Source: DASRIA01 sp035650255
GTDB taxonomy: Bacteria; Actinomycetota; Thermoleophilia; Solirubrobacterales; JBBDJG01
Assembly: GCA_035650255.1 (NCBI GenBank)
Contig: DASRIA010000073.1
Coordinates: 1-52,669 of the forward strand
DNA: 52,669 nucleotides
Reading direction: 5' to 3'
This document shows positions 10,210 to 18,295 of this stretch, piece by piece. The translations under genes and the position numbers were made by a program. How positions within the stretch are numbered: the stretch's first letter is position 1; each line of letters opens with the position of its first letter. Under the pieces are notes generated by a model. It was not told where the DNA came from, searched no databases, and saw only the letters and a program-made list of their open reading frames with translations.

Positions 10210-11309
10210 CAGACCTCCCTCCGTGCGCGGTCCAACAGCTCTGCCCGCGGGTTGCCGTTCATCACTTCGCTGAGCCGGTCGAACGCCTCGTTCTGCTCCT
10301 CGGTGAGCGACTTGGGAATCTGCACGCGGAAGCGGTAGTGGATGTCGCTGCGCCCGGAGCCCGAGAGCTTTGCCGGGCCCTCGCCGCGCAGGCGCTGGAC
10401 GCTGCCGTCCGAGGTCCCCGCCGGAACGCGGATCCTCTTCGTGCCCGACAAGGTGGGTACCTCGACGGTGCCGCCGCGCACCGCCTCGGCGATCGTGATC
10501 GGCACCTCGACCTCGAGGTGGTCGCCCGCCTGCTTGAACACTGGCGACGGAGCCACACGCGTCACGACGTAGAGGTCGCCGGCCGGGCCACCGCCCATGC
10601 CGGGCTCGCCCTTGCCGGCGATGCGGATGCGGCTGCCCTCGCGCACGCCCGCCGGGATCTTCACGCGGTAGCGCTGCACCTGGTGCGTGAACCCGCTGCC
10701 GCCGCACGTCCCGCACGGCTCCTCGATCACGGAGCCGCGGCCGCCACAGACCGAACACGGCTGGGCGATCGAGAACATCCCCTGTCCCTGCGTCTCGATG
10801 CCCCGGCCCTGGCAGCTGGGACAGGTCTTCGGCGCGGTGCCCGGCTTGGCGCCGCTGCCGTGGCAGGTGGGACAGGGAGCGTCGCCGGGGACGGTGACCG
10901 ACACCTCCGTGCCGTTCACGGCCTGCGCGAACGAGAGGCGCACCTCGGTCTCGAGGTCCCGGCCCGCGGCCTGCGCGCCACCGCCTCCGCGGCTGAAGAG
11001 GTCCGAGAAGAAGTCGCCGAACGAGCCCATGCCGCCGCGGAAGCTCGAGGGGTCGAAGCGGAAGCCGCCGGCGCCCGGCGCGCCACCGCCGCCGAAGCCG
11101 AACCTGCCGCCGGCGTCGTACTGCGTGCGCTTCTCGGTGTCGGACAGGACCGAGTACGCCTCCTGGATCTGCTTGAAGCGCTCCTCCGCCTGCTCGTCGC
11201 CGGGGTTGGCATCCGGGTGCCACTTGCGCGCGAGCTTGCGGTAGGCCTTCTTGATCTCCTCCTCGGAGGCCCCCTTCTTGACGCCCAGCGTGTCGTAGAA
11301 GTCAGCCAC
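10209..11309 (-). CDS. dnaJ: Chaperone protein DnaJ
   Basis: DnaJ is the co-chaperone that stimulates the DnaK ATPase and delivers substrates. The 366-residue class A protein has a J-domain (residues 4-70, HPD at 31-33), a Gly/Phe-rich linker (GGRFGFGGGGAPGAGG and FRGGMGSFGDFF), four CXXCXGXG zinc repeats (CPTCHGSG, CPSCQGRG, CSVCGGRG, CGTCGGSG) and the C-terminal substrate-binding domains. The start is GTG 11309, 3 nt after the grpE stop, and the stop overlaps hspR. Confidence 0.96.
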   Translation of the reverse strand: MADFYDTLGVKKGASEEEIKKAYRKLARKWHPDANPGDEQAEERFKQIQEAYSVLSDTEKRTQYDAGGRFGFGGGGAPGAGGFRFDPSSFRGGMGSFGDFFSDLFSRGGGGAQAAGRDLETEVRLSFAQAVNGTEVSVTVPGDAPCPTCHGSGAKPGTAPKTCPSCQGRGIETQGQGMFSIAQPCSVCGGRGSVIEEPCGTCGGSGFTHQVQRYRVKIPAGVREGSRIRIAGKGEPGMGGGPAGDLYVVTRVAPSPVFKQAGDHLEVEVPITIAEAVRGGTVEVPTLSGTKRIRVPAGTSDGSVQRLRGEGPAKLSGSGRSDIHYRFRVQIPKSLTEEQNEAFDRLSEVMNGNPRAELLDRARREV

Positions 11310-11312
11310 GGT

Positions 11313-11822
11313 CTACTCCCCGGCGGCACCTACGACGACACGGGCCGGACGCAGCACCTGGCCGTTCAGCCGGTAGCCCTTCTCCAGCACCTCGAGCACT
11401 TGCCCGGCTTCGCCGGGCCGCGTCAGCATCGCCTCGTGCCAGTCGGGGTCGAACGCCTCGCCCGCGGGCGAGTAGCTCTCGACACCCGCTCGCGCGAGCA
11501 CCGCCACCAGCTCGTCGTGAACCAGCCTCACGCCGTCCGCGAGGTGGTCCTCCTCCGGGTTTGCGGCCGCCAGCGCCCGCTCGAGGTTGTCCAGGACCGG
11601 GACGAGCGACCTCGCCAGCTCCGCACGACCGCGGCCCTCGGCCTCGACGGCCTCGCGCGCGACCCGCTTGCGGTAGTTCTCGAAGTCGGCCTTCGTGCGC
11701 TTTGCCAGCTCGAGGTACTCGTCCCGTTCCTTCTCGACGGACGCAAGGAGCTCCGAGAAGTCCTGCTCTACAGCCTGCTCCTCGGGGCTCTCTGCGATTT
11801 CCTCGCGGGGCTTGTCGGTCAT
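11313..11822 (-). CDS. grpE: Nucleotide exchange factor GrpE
   Basis: GrpE releases ADP from DnaK and acts as a thermosensor. The 169-residue protein has an acidic N-terminal tail, a long coiled-coil helix (KERDEYLELAKRTKADFENYRKRV is split here as the family hallmark DFENYRKR), LVPVLDNLERAL, and the C-terminal beta domain with the signature FDPDWHEAMLT and GYRLNGQVLRPARVVV. The ATG at 11822 overlaps the dnaK TAA stop as TAATG, so translation is coupled in the operon. Confidence 0.96.
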   Translation of the reverse strand: MTDKPREEIAESPEEQAVEQDFSELLASVEKERDEYLELAKRTKADFENYRKRVAREAVEAEGRGRAELARSLVPVLDNLERALAAANPEEDHLADGVRLVHDELVAVLARAGVESYSPAGEAFDPDWHEAMLTRPGEAGQVLEVLEKGYRLNGQVLRPARVVVGAAGE

Positions 11823-13717
11823 TACTTCTGGCCCTCGTCCACGACCTCGGCGTCAACGACCTCCTCTTCACCGGCGGGAGTGCCGTTGGCCTGCGCACCA
11901 TCCTGCGGCTGCTGCGCCGCCGCCTGCTGGTACATGGCCTCCGAGACCTTGTGGAACGCCTGCTGGAGTGCGTCCGTCTTCGCCTTGATGGCCTCGACGT
12001 CTTCGCCCTCGAGCGCGGAACGCACCTCCTTGATCGCGTTCTCGATCTCGGACTTCGCGTCTGCGTCGACCTGGTCGCCCAGCTCGCCGAGCTGCTTCTC
12101 CGCCTGGTAGGCCGCGTTGTCCGCGTTGTTGCGCGTCTCCGCGAGCTCGCGCTGGCGCGCGTCGTCCGCGGCGTGCGACTCGGCGTCCTTGACCATCTGG
12201 TTGATGTCCTGCTCGGACAGGCCGGAGCCCGCCTTGATCTCGATCTTCTGCTCGGTGCCCGTGCCGAGGTCCTTGGCGGACACGTGCAGGATGCCGTCCG
12301 CATCGATGTCGAACGTGACCTCGATCTGCGGGATGCCGCGCGGCGCCGGCGGGATGCCGGTCAGCTGGAACTTCCCCAGCGACTTGTTGTACGCGGCCAT
12401 CTCGCGCTCGCCCTGCAGGACGTGGACCTCGACCGACGGCTGGTTGTCGTCGGCGGTCGAGAAGATCTCCGACTTGCGCGTCGGGATCGTGGTGTTGCGC
12501 TCGATCAGCCGCGTGAACACGCCGCCCTTGGTCTCGATGCCGAGCGACAGCGGCGTCACGTCGAGGAGCAGCACGTCTTTGACGTCCCCGGCCAGCACGC
12601 CGGCCTGGATGGCGGCGCCGATTGCGACGACCTCGTCCGGGTTGACTCCCAGATGCGGGTCCTTGCCGGCCAGCTCCTTGACCTTGTCCTGCACCGCGGG
12701 CATGCGGGTCATGCCGCCCACGAGCACGACGTGGTCGATGTCGGCGCCGGTCACGCCGGCGTCCTCCATCGCCTGCCGCGTCGGGCCGACGGTGCGGTCG
12801 AGCAGGTCGGACGTGAGCTCGATCAGCTTCGAGCGGGACAGGCGCGTGTCGAGGTGCTTGGGCCCCGACTGGTCGGCCGTCACGAAGGGCAGGTTGATCT
12901 GCGTCTCCTGCGTGGTCGACAGCTCGACCTTCGCCTTCTCGGCCGCCTCGTACAGGCGCTGGAGCGCCATGCGGTCCTGCGAGAGGTCGATGCCCTGCGA
13001 CTTCTTGAACTCGGACACGAGCCAGTCGACGATCTTCTTGTCGAAGTTGTCGCCGCCGAGGTGGTTGTCACCCGATGTCGCCTTGACCTCGAACACGCCG
13101 TCACCCAGCTCGAGGATCGACACGTCGAACGTGCCTCCCCCGAGGTCCCACACGAGGATGGTCTGGTCCTCGGCCTTGTCGAGCCCGTAGGCGAGGGCGG
13201 CCGCGGTGGGCTCGTTGATGATGCGCTTGACGTCGAGGCCGGCGATCTTGCCGGCGTCCTTGGTGGCCTGGCGCTGCGAGTCGTTGAAGTAGGCGGGCAC
13301 GGTGATCACCGCGTCGGTGACCGTCTCGCCGAGGTAGGCCTCAGCATCCGCCTTCAGCTTCTGCAGGATCATGGCCGAGATCTCGGGCGGGGAGTACTGC
13401 TTGCCCTCTGCCTCGACGCGCACGTCCTGGTCCGGTCCCGAGACGACCTTGTAGGGCACGATCGTCATCTCCTCCGAGACCTCGGAGAGCTTGCGGCCCA
13501 TGAACCGCTTGATGGAGAACACGGTGTTCTCCGGATTGGTGACCTGCTGGCGCTTGGCCGGGACGCCGACCAGTCGCTCGCCGCCCTGCGTGAAGGCCAC
13601 GACCGACGGGGTGGTGCGCCCGCCCTCGCGGTTGGGGATCACCGTGGGCTCGCCGCCCTCGAGCACGGCCATGCACGAGTTGGTCGTGCCGAGGTCGATC
13701 CCTATTGTCTTACCCAT
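11822..13717 (-). CDS. dnaK: Molecular chaperone DnaK (Hsp70)
   Basis: DnaK is an ATP-dependent holdase/foldase and, in actinobacteria, the co-repressor of HspR. The 631-residue protein shows IGIDLGTTNSCMAV (phosphate 1), VPAYFNDSQRQATKDAG, VWDLGGGTFDVSIL (phosphate 2), VVLVGGMTRMPAVQ, the linker region VLLLDVTPLSLGIETKGG and the lid domain ending in a Gly/Gln/Glu-rich tail. A good Shine-Dalgarno (GGAGG, 6 nt) precedes the ATG at 13717. It heads the operon dnaK-grpE-dnaJ-hspR-clpB. Confidence 0.98.
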   Translation of the reverse strand: MGKTIGIDLGTTNSCMAVLEGGEPTVIPNREGGRTTPSVVAFTQGGERLVGVPAKRQQVTNPENTVFSIKRFMGRKLSEVSEEMTIVPYKVVSGPDQDVRVEAEGKQYSPPEISAMILQKLKADAEAYLGETVTDAVITVPAYFNDSQRQATKDAGKIAGLDVKRIINEPTAAALAYGLDKAEDQTILVWDLGGGTFDVSILELGDGVFEVKATSGDNHLGGDNFDKKIVDWLVSEFKKSQGIDLSQDRMALQRLYEAAEKAKVELSTTQETQINLPFVTADQSGPKHLDTRLSRSKLIELTSDLLDRTVGPTRQAMEDAGVTGADIDHVVLVGGMTRMPAVQDKVKELAGKDPHLGVNPDEVVAIGAAIQAGVLAGDVKDVLLLDVTPLSLGIETKGGVFTRLIERNTTIPTRKSEIFSTADDNQPSVEVHVLQGEREMAAYNKSLGKFQLTGIPPAPRGIPQIEVTFDIDADGILHVSAKDLGTGTEQKIEIKAGSGLSEQDINQMVKDAESHAADDARQRELAETRNNADNAAYQAEKQLGELGDQVDADAKSEIENAIKEVRSALEGEDVEAIKAKTDALQQAFHKVSEAMYQQAAAQQPQDGAQANGTPAGEEEVVDAEVVDEGQK

Positions 13718-13764
13718 AAGAAACCTCCGATTCAGGCGTGGCCGTAGGGGCTCGACCGCGCCCT

Positions 13765-13804
13765 GCTAGATAGCTAGATAAAAAATCTAAGTGCCAGTAT
13801 GGCA
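13765..13804 (-). promoter_or_regulatory. Candidate dnaK promoter/operator with two palindromes and a tandem repeat
   Basis: In the 115-bp gap upstream of dnaK the plus strand holds GCTAGATA twice in tandem (13765-13780), an inverted repeat TAGAT / ATCTA with a 5-nt A-rich loop (13775-13789), and a 5-3-5 palindrome TGCCA-GTA-TGGCA (13792-13804). Read towards dnaK, the tandem repeat supplies two TATCTA boxes usable as -10, with CTGGCA as possible -35. The textbook HspR site CTTGAGT-N7-ACTCAAG is not present, so one of these palindromes may be the operator. Confidence 0.45.
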
Positions 13805-13810
13805 GATGTT

Positions 13811-13831
13811 TTCGGAAAAGCCCGAAGGGCG
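13811..13831 (-). terminator. Intrinsic terminator downstream of the YggU-family gene
   Basis: On the minus strand GCCC-TTC-GGGC is followed by TTTTCC, just after the stop codon of the YggU-family gene. It would separate the DNA-repair/kinase transcript from the dnaK promoter. Confidence 0.55.
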
Positions 13832-13832
13832 G

Positions 13833-14105
13833 CTAGAGGCCCAGCGCAGAACGCAGCCCATCGTCGGTAAAACCTTCGATTTGCAGGCTTTTCTCGCGCG
13901 CCGAAGCCCCGCGGACCACCTCTACCCGGGTCACGCCGACGCGCAGCCGGCGGGCGATCAGCCGCCGGACCGCAGCGTTCGCCTTGCCTCCCTCCGGCGG
14001 CGCGGTCACCCGGACCTGCAGGACACCGTCCCGGACCCCGGTGATCTCGTTCGCGGCGGCCCGGGGCTGCACCCGCACGCGCAGCCGCGCCCCCTTCGCC
14101 GTCAC
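13833..14105 (-). CDS. YggU/DUF167 family protein
   Basis: A small (about 90 aa) basic protein of the DUF167/YggU family, whose function is not established. Family landmarks are RLRVRVQPRAAANEITG, VLQVRVTAPPEGGKANAAV and VEVVRGASAREKSLQIEG. The GTG at 14105 overlaps the nth stop as GTGA and gives the family length; the 28 extra upstream codons overlap nth in another frame. It is the last gene of the pfkB-nth-yggU transcript. Confidence 0.85.
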   Translation of the reverse strand: MTAKGARLRVRVQPRAAANEITGVRDGVLQVRVTAPPEGGKANAAVRRLIARRLRVGVTRVEVVRGASAREKSLQIEGFTDDGLRSALGL

Positions 14106-14800
14106 CGCGACCGCCCGGTGGCCTGCTTGCCGAACGGACATACCCCCAGCAGCGGGCAGGCCGGGCATTCGGGCTTGCGCGCCGTGCACAGGCGGCGGCC
14201 GTGGCGGATCAGGTTCACATGGAGCTCGAAGACGTCCGCGGGGTCGGTCGCGTCGCGCATCACGTCGTGCGCCTCATCGAAGGATGCCTTCGGCCGCAGG
14301 AAACCCAGCCGGCCGCACACCCGGTAGACGTGCGTGTCGACAGGCATCTCCGGGCGGTCGAACGCGAACACGAGCACGCATGCGGCCGTCTTGCGGCCCA
14401 CGCCGGGAAGCCGTTCGAGGAACTCGATCGCCTCCTCGCGCGGCGCGTCGGCCAGGAACGCGAGGTCGAGCCCGCCGGTCTCGGCCTGGATCACGCCGAG
14501 CATCGACTGGATGCGCTGCGACTTCACCTTGGAGATGCCGCCGGGGCGGATCGCCTCCTCGACGTCTTCGACCGGCGCTGTCGCCACCGCCTTCCAGTCC
14601 GGGAAGCGCTTGCGCAATGCCACGTAGGCGACATCGCGGTTGCGGTCGTTCGTGTTCTGCGACAGGACGGTGAGGACCAGCTCGTCGAGCGGCGCATGAT
14701 GCGGCTCGTTCCGCGGCCGGCCGTAGTAGCGGCGCAGCCGGTCGCGCACCGCCCGGACACGCCCGCGAGTGGGCCGCTTCCAGGCGGGCTTCGCGCTCAT
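14102..14800 (-). CDS. nth: Endonuclease III-type DNA glycosylase/AP lyase
   Basis: This base-excision repair enzyme removes oxidised pyrimidines and nicks at abasic sites. The 232-residue protein has the helix-hairpin-helix LPGVGRKTAACVL with the catalytic Lys, the conserved PVDTHVYRVCGRLG containing the catalytic Asp, and the C-terminal iron-sulfur motif C-x6-C-x2-C-x5-C (CTARKPECPACPLLGVC). VLSQNTNDRNRDVAY differs from E. coli LSAQATD and resembles other actinobacterial and archaeal members. The ATG at 14800 overlaps the stop of the PfkB gene as ATGA. Confidence 0.92.
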   Translation of the reverse strand: MSAKPAWKRPTRGRVRAVRDRLRRYYGRPRNEPHHAPLDELVLTVLSQNTNDRNRDVAYVALRKRFPDWKAVATAPVEDVEEAIRPGGISKVKSQRIQSMLGVIQAETGGLDLAFLADAPREEAIEFLERLPGVGRKTAACVLVFAFDRPEMPVDTHVYRVCGRLGFLRPKASFDEAHDVMRDATDPADVFELHVNLIRHGRRLCTARKPECPACPLLGVCPFGKQATGRSR

Positions 14801-15720
14801 GACACGGCGATCGCGTCGGGCAGCGCGTCGATCGCTCCCCAGCCTTCGGTTGCCCGGGCCGCCGTCGCGACCGCCACCGGGAGTGCGTCCGCCGCTGCCT
14901 GGGGGGAGTATCCGCTGGTGGCGAGCGCCGCGATCATCACGCCGGTCACCACGTCGCCGGCGCCGGTCGTGTCGACGGCTGCGACCGGTGTGCCGCGCGC
15001 ATCGGCGCGCGCCGCGCCGCGCAGCAGCGCCCCCTCGGGGCCGAGCGTCACGGCCACCATCCGGGCGCCCATGCCGACCAGCCGGTCCGCGGCGGCCGCG
15101 GGGTCAGCCTCGCCGGTCAGCAGCTGCGCCTCGGAGCGGTTCACCTTCAGGAGCGTCGCGCCGTCCAGCACCTCGCCGACGACGCGCACTGCTTCCTCGG
15201 GATCTGCCCAGCGCCGCGCCCGGACGTTGGGGTCGAACACGATGTGCTTGCCCGCCGCGAGCGCCAGCTCGCGCGCCCGCAGCGTGAGGCTGCGTTCGCG
15301 CTCCCCGAGCAGCGTGTTCGAACCGAGCAGCAGCGCATCGTGCGCGGCGACCGCTTCCGCGAGCCGGTCCGCGAGCGACAGCAGCCCCGCCTCGATGTCG
15401 TCTCCGTAGATCACGAAGTCCGGCTCCGCACGCTCGTTCACGACGACGAAGGCGAGCGGGGTGCGGAGGCCGGGCACGCACGAGAACCAGTCCATGCCGA
15501 CCCCCTCCGCGCGCAGTCTCCGCTCCAGCCACCTGCCCCACGGGTCGTCGCCGACACCGCTGCCCAGAGACGTGCGCGCGCCGCATCGCGCGGCCACCAC
15601 TGCGGCATTCGCAGGCGCACCGCCGCTGTGCGGCACGAATGCGTCCGCCTGTTCGAAGCCGGCCACCGGGCGTTCGCAGAAGAGGTCGACGAGCGACTCG
15701 CCCAGGCACAGCACTGACAC
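14797..15720 (-). CDS. PfkB-family carbohydrate kinase (fructokinase-like)
   Basis: A ribokinase-fold sugar kinase of about 307 residues. Visible are the N-terminal VLCLGESLVDLF, the glycine-rich substrate region SGGAPANAAVVAARCG, IVFDPNVRARRW, LLKVNRSEAQLLTG and the ATP/anion-hole signature DTTGAGDVVTGVM with the catalytic Asp. The overall pattern is closest to fructokinases, but the substrate cannot be fixed from sequence. I chose the GTG at 15720, which directly precedes the first strand; TATGTT lies 6 nt upstream, suggesting a leaderless transcript. It starts the pfkB-nth-yggU transcript and is divergent from the membrane gene at 15757. Confidence 0.87.
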   Translation of the reverse strand: MSVLCLGESLVDLFCERPVAGFEQADAFVPHSGGAPANAAVVAARCGARTSLGSGVGDDPWGRWLERRLRAEGVGMDWFSCVPGLRTPLAFVVVNERAEPDFVIYGDDIEAGLLSLADRLAEAVAAHDALLLGSNTLLGERERSLTLRARELALAAGKHIVFDPNVRARRWADPEEAVRVVGEVLDGATLLKVNRSEAQLLTGEADPAAAADRLVGMGARMVAVTLGPEGALLRGAARADARGTPVAAVDTTGAGDVVTGVMIAALATSGYSPQAAADALPVAVATAARATEGWGAIDALPDAIAVS

Positions 15721-15726
15721 GCGTGA

Positions 15727-15732
15727 AACATA
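15727..15732 (-). promoter_or_regulatory. Candidate -10 box for leaderless pfkB-type gene
   Basis: TATGTT on the minus strand, 6 nt before the GTG at 15720, inside a 36-bp divergent spacer. Confidence 0.4.
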
Positions 15733-15756
15733 GCCCCACTGGAAGGATGTGCGGCG

Positions 15757-17343
15757 ATGCCCTCCGCGCCCCCTCGCTGGGCGGCGCCGCTCGCGGCGGC
15801 GATCGCCTGTAGCGCATTCGCATTGTGGAACCCGCCGCTGCGCGACCTCGCCGCGCACACGTTCAGGGCCGACTTCTTCGAGGACCACGGCTTCGCGCTC
15901 TGGAACAACACCTGGTATGGAGGCCACTACCTGCTCTCCTACAGCGTGCTGTTCCCGCCGCTGGCCGCGCTGCTCTCACCGGTGTGGGCAGCGGGCGGGG
16001 CGGCGGTCGCGAGCGCATGGCTCTTCGATCGCATCGCGCGCACGCGGTGGGGCGACGCCGGTGCATGGGCGGGCCTGTGGTTCGGCCTGATCGGCGCGGT
16101 GGCGCTGCTCGCAAACGGGTGGCTGGTGTTCGCGCTGGGACTCGCGTTCGGCCTCGGCGCGCTGCGCGCCCTGCAGCTCGGGCGGGGCACGGTCGCGCTG
16201 GCGCTCGCGGTCCTGTCGGCCCTCGCGAGCCCCGTGGCGGCCGCGTTCCTCGCGCTGGTGTGCGCGGTCGGCGCCCTCTACCCGGCACGCCGTGCGGCGC
16301 TGCTCGGCACCGTTGCGGCTGCGCTGATCCCGCTGTCGGTGCTGGGTCTGCTGTTTCCCGAGAGCGGGGAGTTCCCGTTCTGGTTCTCCGCCTGGTGGCC
16401 GCTCGCGCTGTTCTGCGGCCTCGCGCTGGCAGCGACACGCGGTTTCGCCGAGGACCGCGACGTGCGTGTCGCCGTGGCCGTGTACCTGGCGCTGGCGACG
16501 CTCTTCGCCGTGCTGCCGAATCCGCTGGGCGGCAACATGACCCGCCTCGGCTCGCTGTTCGGCGGCCCCGTGCTGCTGGCGATCCTGCTTGCCCGCCGTC
16601 CCGCTCGCCTCGGGCCGGTCGCGGTCGCGGCGCTGGTCGTGGGGCTCGCGTGGCAGGTGGTCACGCCGGTCCGCCAGACGACGGAGAGCCTCGGCGACCC
16701 GGCGACCGAGCGCTCCTACTACGAGCCGCTCAACGCGTGGCTCGACGCGCGCAGCGCCCACCGGGAGCGCATCGAGATCCCGCAGACCTTCAACCATTGG
16801 GAGACGGCCTATGTCTCGCCGCGCTTCTCGCTCGCGCGCGGGTGGCTGCGCCAGCTCGACCTCGAGCGCAACCGGATCTTCTACGAGGGCGAGCCGACCC
16901 ATGCGAGCTACCGGCGCTGGCTGCTCGCGAACGGCATCCGGTACGTGGCCGCGTCGGATGCGCGCCTCGACTACTCGGCGCAGGACGAGGACCGGCTCGT
17001 GCGCGAGGAGCCGCCGTACCTGCGGCTACGAGGCCGCCTCGAGCACTGGCGGATCTACGAGGTCGCCGGCGCCACGCCGCTGCTCTCCGGGCTCGGGACG
17101 GGACGGGCCAGCCTCGCCGGCCTCGGCCCGGAGTCGTTCGTGCTGAGCGTCGAACGCGCAGGCCGGTTCGTGGTGCGGGTGCGCCACACGCCCTACTGGG
17201 ACGGTGGCGAAGGCGCCTGCGTCGGGAAAGCCGGCGACTGGACGCTCGTGCGAGCGCCCGCGCCCGGGGAGGTCCGGGTGCGCATCAAGGTGAGTGCCGC
17301 CGCTGCATCGCGCGCGGTACGGGGGAAAGCGCGCCGTTGCTGA
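15757..17343 (+). CDS. Polytopic membrane protein, putative GT-C-like
   Basis: A 528-residue membrane protein. About ten hydrophobic helices fill residues 8-300, with an aromatic, acidic first loop (RADFFEDHGFALWNN and WYGGHYLLSYSV) of the kind seen in GT-C-fold glycosyltransferases and related multi-pass enzymes. Residues 300-528 form a soluble, probably extracytoplasmic region. No sure catalytic DxD is assignable, so a glycosyltransferase role is inference. The start is ATG 15757 with GGAAGGA 9 nt upstream. It immediately precedes the inositol-phospholipid genes, which would suit a lipid glycosylation role. Confidence 0.65.
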   Translation: MPSAPPRWAAPLAAAIACSAFALWNPPLRDLAAHTFRADFFEDHGFALWNNTWYGGHYLLSYSVLFPPLAALLSPVWAAGGAAVASAWLFDRIARTRWGDAGAWAGLWFGLIGAVALLANGWLVFALGLAFGLGALRALQLGRGTVALALAVLSALASPVAAAFLALVCAVGALYPARRAALLGTVAAALIPLSVLGLLFPESGEFPFWFSAWWPLALFCGLALAATRGFAEDRDVRVAVAVYLALATLFAVLPNPLGGNMTRLGSLFGGPVLLAILLARRPARLGPVAVAALVVGLAWQVVTPVRQTTESLGDPATERSYYEPLNAWLDARSAHRERIEIPQTFNHWETAYVSPRFSLARGWLRQLDLERNRIFYEGEPTHASYRRWLLANGIRYVAASDARLDYSAQDEDRLVREEPPYLRLRGRLEHWRIYEVAGATPLLSGLGTGRASLAGLGPESFVLSVERAGRFVVRVRHTPYWDGGEGACVGKAGDWTLVRAPAPGEVRVRIKVSAAAASRAVRGKARRC

Positions 17344-17409
17344 GCGTGAGATGCCGCACATTTCCCCGCAATTTGTGACCAGTATGTGAATTTTCGCCTG
17401 CAAGTGAGT

Positions 17410-17415
17410 TAGTCT
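17410..17415 (+). promoter_or_regulatory. Candidate -10 box for the PAP2-like gene
   Basis: TAGTCT lies 9 nt before the ATG at 17425 in an unusually AT-rich 81-bp spacer; no Shine-Dalgarno is seen. Confidence 0.35.
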
Positions 17416-17424
17416 CTTTGGCCG

Positions 17425-18267
17425 ATGTTCCGGCTGATCGTCCCGCTTGCGATCCTGCTGGTGCTCGCCGGGCTCCTCCGCTGGCACTCGAAGCACACAG
17501 GTCGTGCACCGCGTCTGCGCTGGCTGCCGAAAGGCGGCTCCGATGCGCTGCTCCAGCTCTCGCTGTTCGTGATGGCGGACATCCTCTACGAGACGGTGCG
17601 CGGGGTGGCGGAGTCCAACGCCGCAACCGCGTTCTCCAACGCGCGCGTGATCGTCGAGCTCGAGCAGAACACCGGGCTGTTCTTCGAGCAGGGCCTCCAG
17701 ACCTGGGCGATGGGCCAGCGCGTCCTGATCGACTTCGCCAACTTCATGTACGTCAACTCGCACTTCGTGATGACGACCACGGTGCTCGTGTGGTTGTACC
17801 TGCGCCACAACGAGCGCTTCTACTTCGTGCGCAACATGTTCATGGTCGCGATGGGCCTCGCCCTTGTCGGCTACGTGCTGATGCCCACGGCGCCGCCGCG
17901 CTTCTTCCCCGAGCTCGGTTTCGTCGACACGATCGCGTACTACGTGAACGTGAAGCACGACTCCGGGCTGGTGGCGCTCTTCTTCAATCCCTACGCGGCC
18001 GTGCCGAGCATGCACGTCGCCTTCGCGCTGATGATCTCGATACCGACGATGCTGATCGTGCGCAACCGCGCGGCCAAGGTGTTCTGGGCGCTGTATCCGC
18101 TGCTCGTCAGCTTCGTGGTGGTCGTGACCGGCAACCACTGGGTGTTCGACGCGATCGTCGGAGCCGCCGTCGCCGGTACCTCGGCGCTGGTGGCGCAGCA
18201 CGTGCTGTCACGCCTGTGGCCGGCTGCATGGTCGTGGTCAGGCGTTCCGCGCGGGGCGACCGCCTAA
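17425..18267 (+). CDS. PAP2-family membrane phosphatase / inositol phosphotransferase-like protein
   Basis: A 280-residue protein with about six membrane helices. It carries the PAP2-type phosphatase motifs AAVPSMHVAFAL (PSMH) and GNHWVFDAIVGA (catalytic His and Asp). The arrangement, with PTAPPRFFPELGF before PSMH, is that of the PAP2_3/AUR1-like group, which includes inositol phosphorylceramide synthases and actinobacterial homologues. It lies 28 nt before a CDP-alcohol phosphatidyltransferase and close to inositol-3-phosphate synthase, so a role in making or dephosphorylating an inositol phospholipid is a reasonable inference. Confidence 0.8.
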   Translation: MFRLIVPLAILLVLAGLLRWHSKHTGRAPRLRWLPKGGSDALLQLSLFVMADILYETVRGVAESNAATAFSNARVIVELEQNTGLFFEQGLQTWAMGQRVLIDFANFMYVNSHFVMTTTVLVWLYLRHNERFYFVRNMFMVAMGLALVGYVLMPTAPPRFFPELGFVDTIAYYVNVKHDSGLVALFFNPYAAVPSMHVAFALMISIPTMLIVRNRAAKVFWALYPLLVSFVVVVTGNHWVFDAIVGAAVAGTSALVAQHVLSRLWPAAWSWSGVPRGATA

Positions 18268-18295
18268 CACCCTCTCCAATACCCTCCCTGCCACG

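Noticed and set aside
11561..13747. 728-codon plus-strand open frame opposite dnaK/grpE
   Set aside because: Antisense of dnaK and grpE, both of which have full family motifs on the minus strand; no start context on the plus strand.
13718..13764. Canonical CIRCE or HAIR element upstream of dnaK
   Set aside because: Neither TTAGCACTC-N9-GAGTGCTAA nor CTTGAGT-N7-ACTCAAG is present; only other palindromes further upstream are seen.
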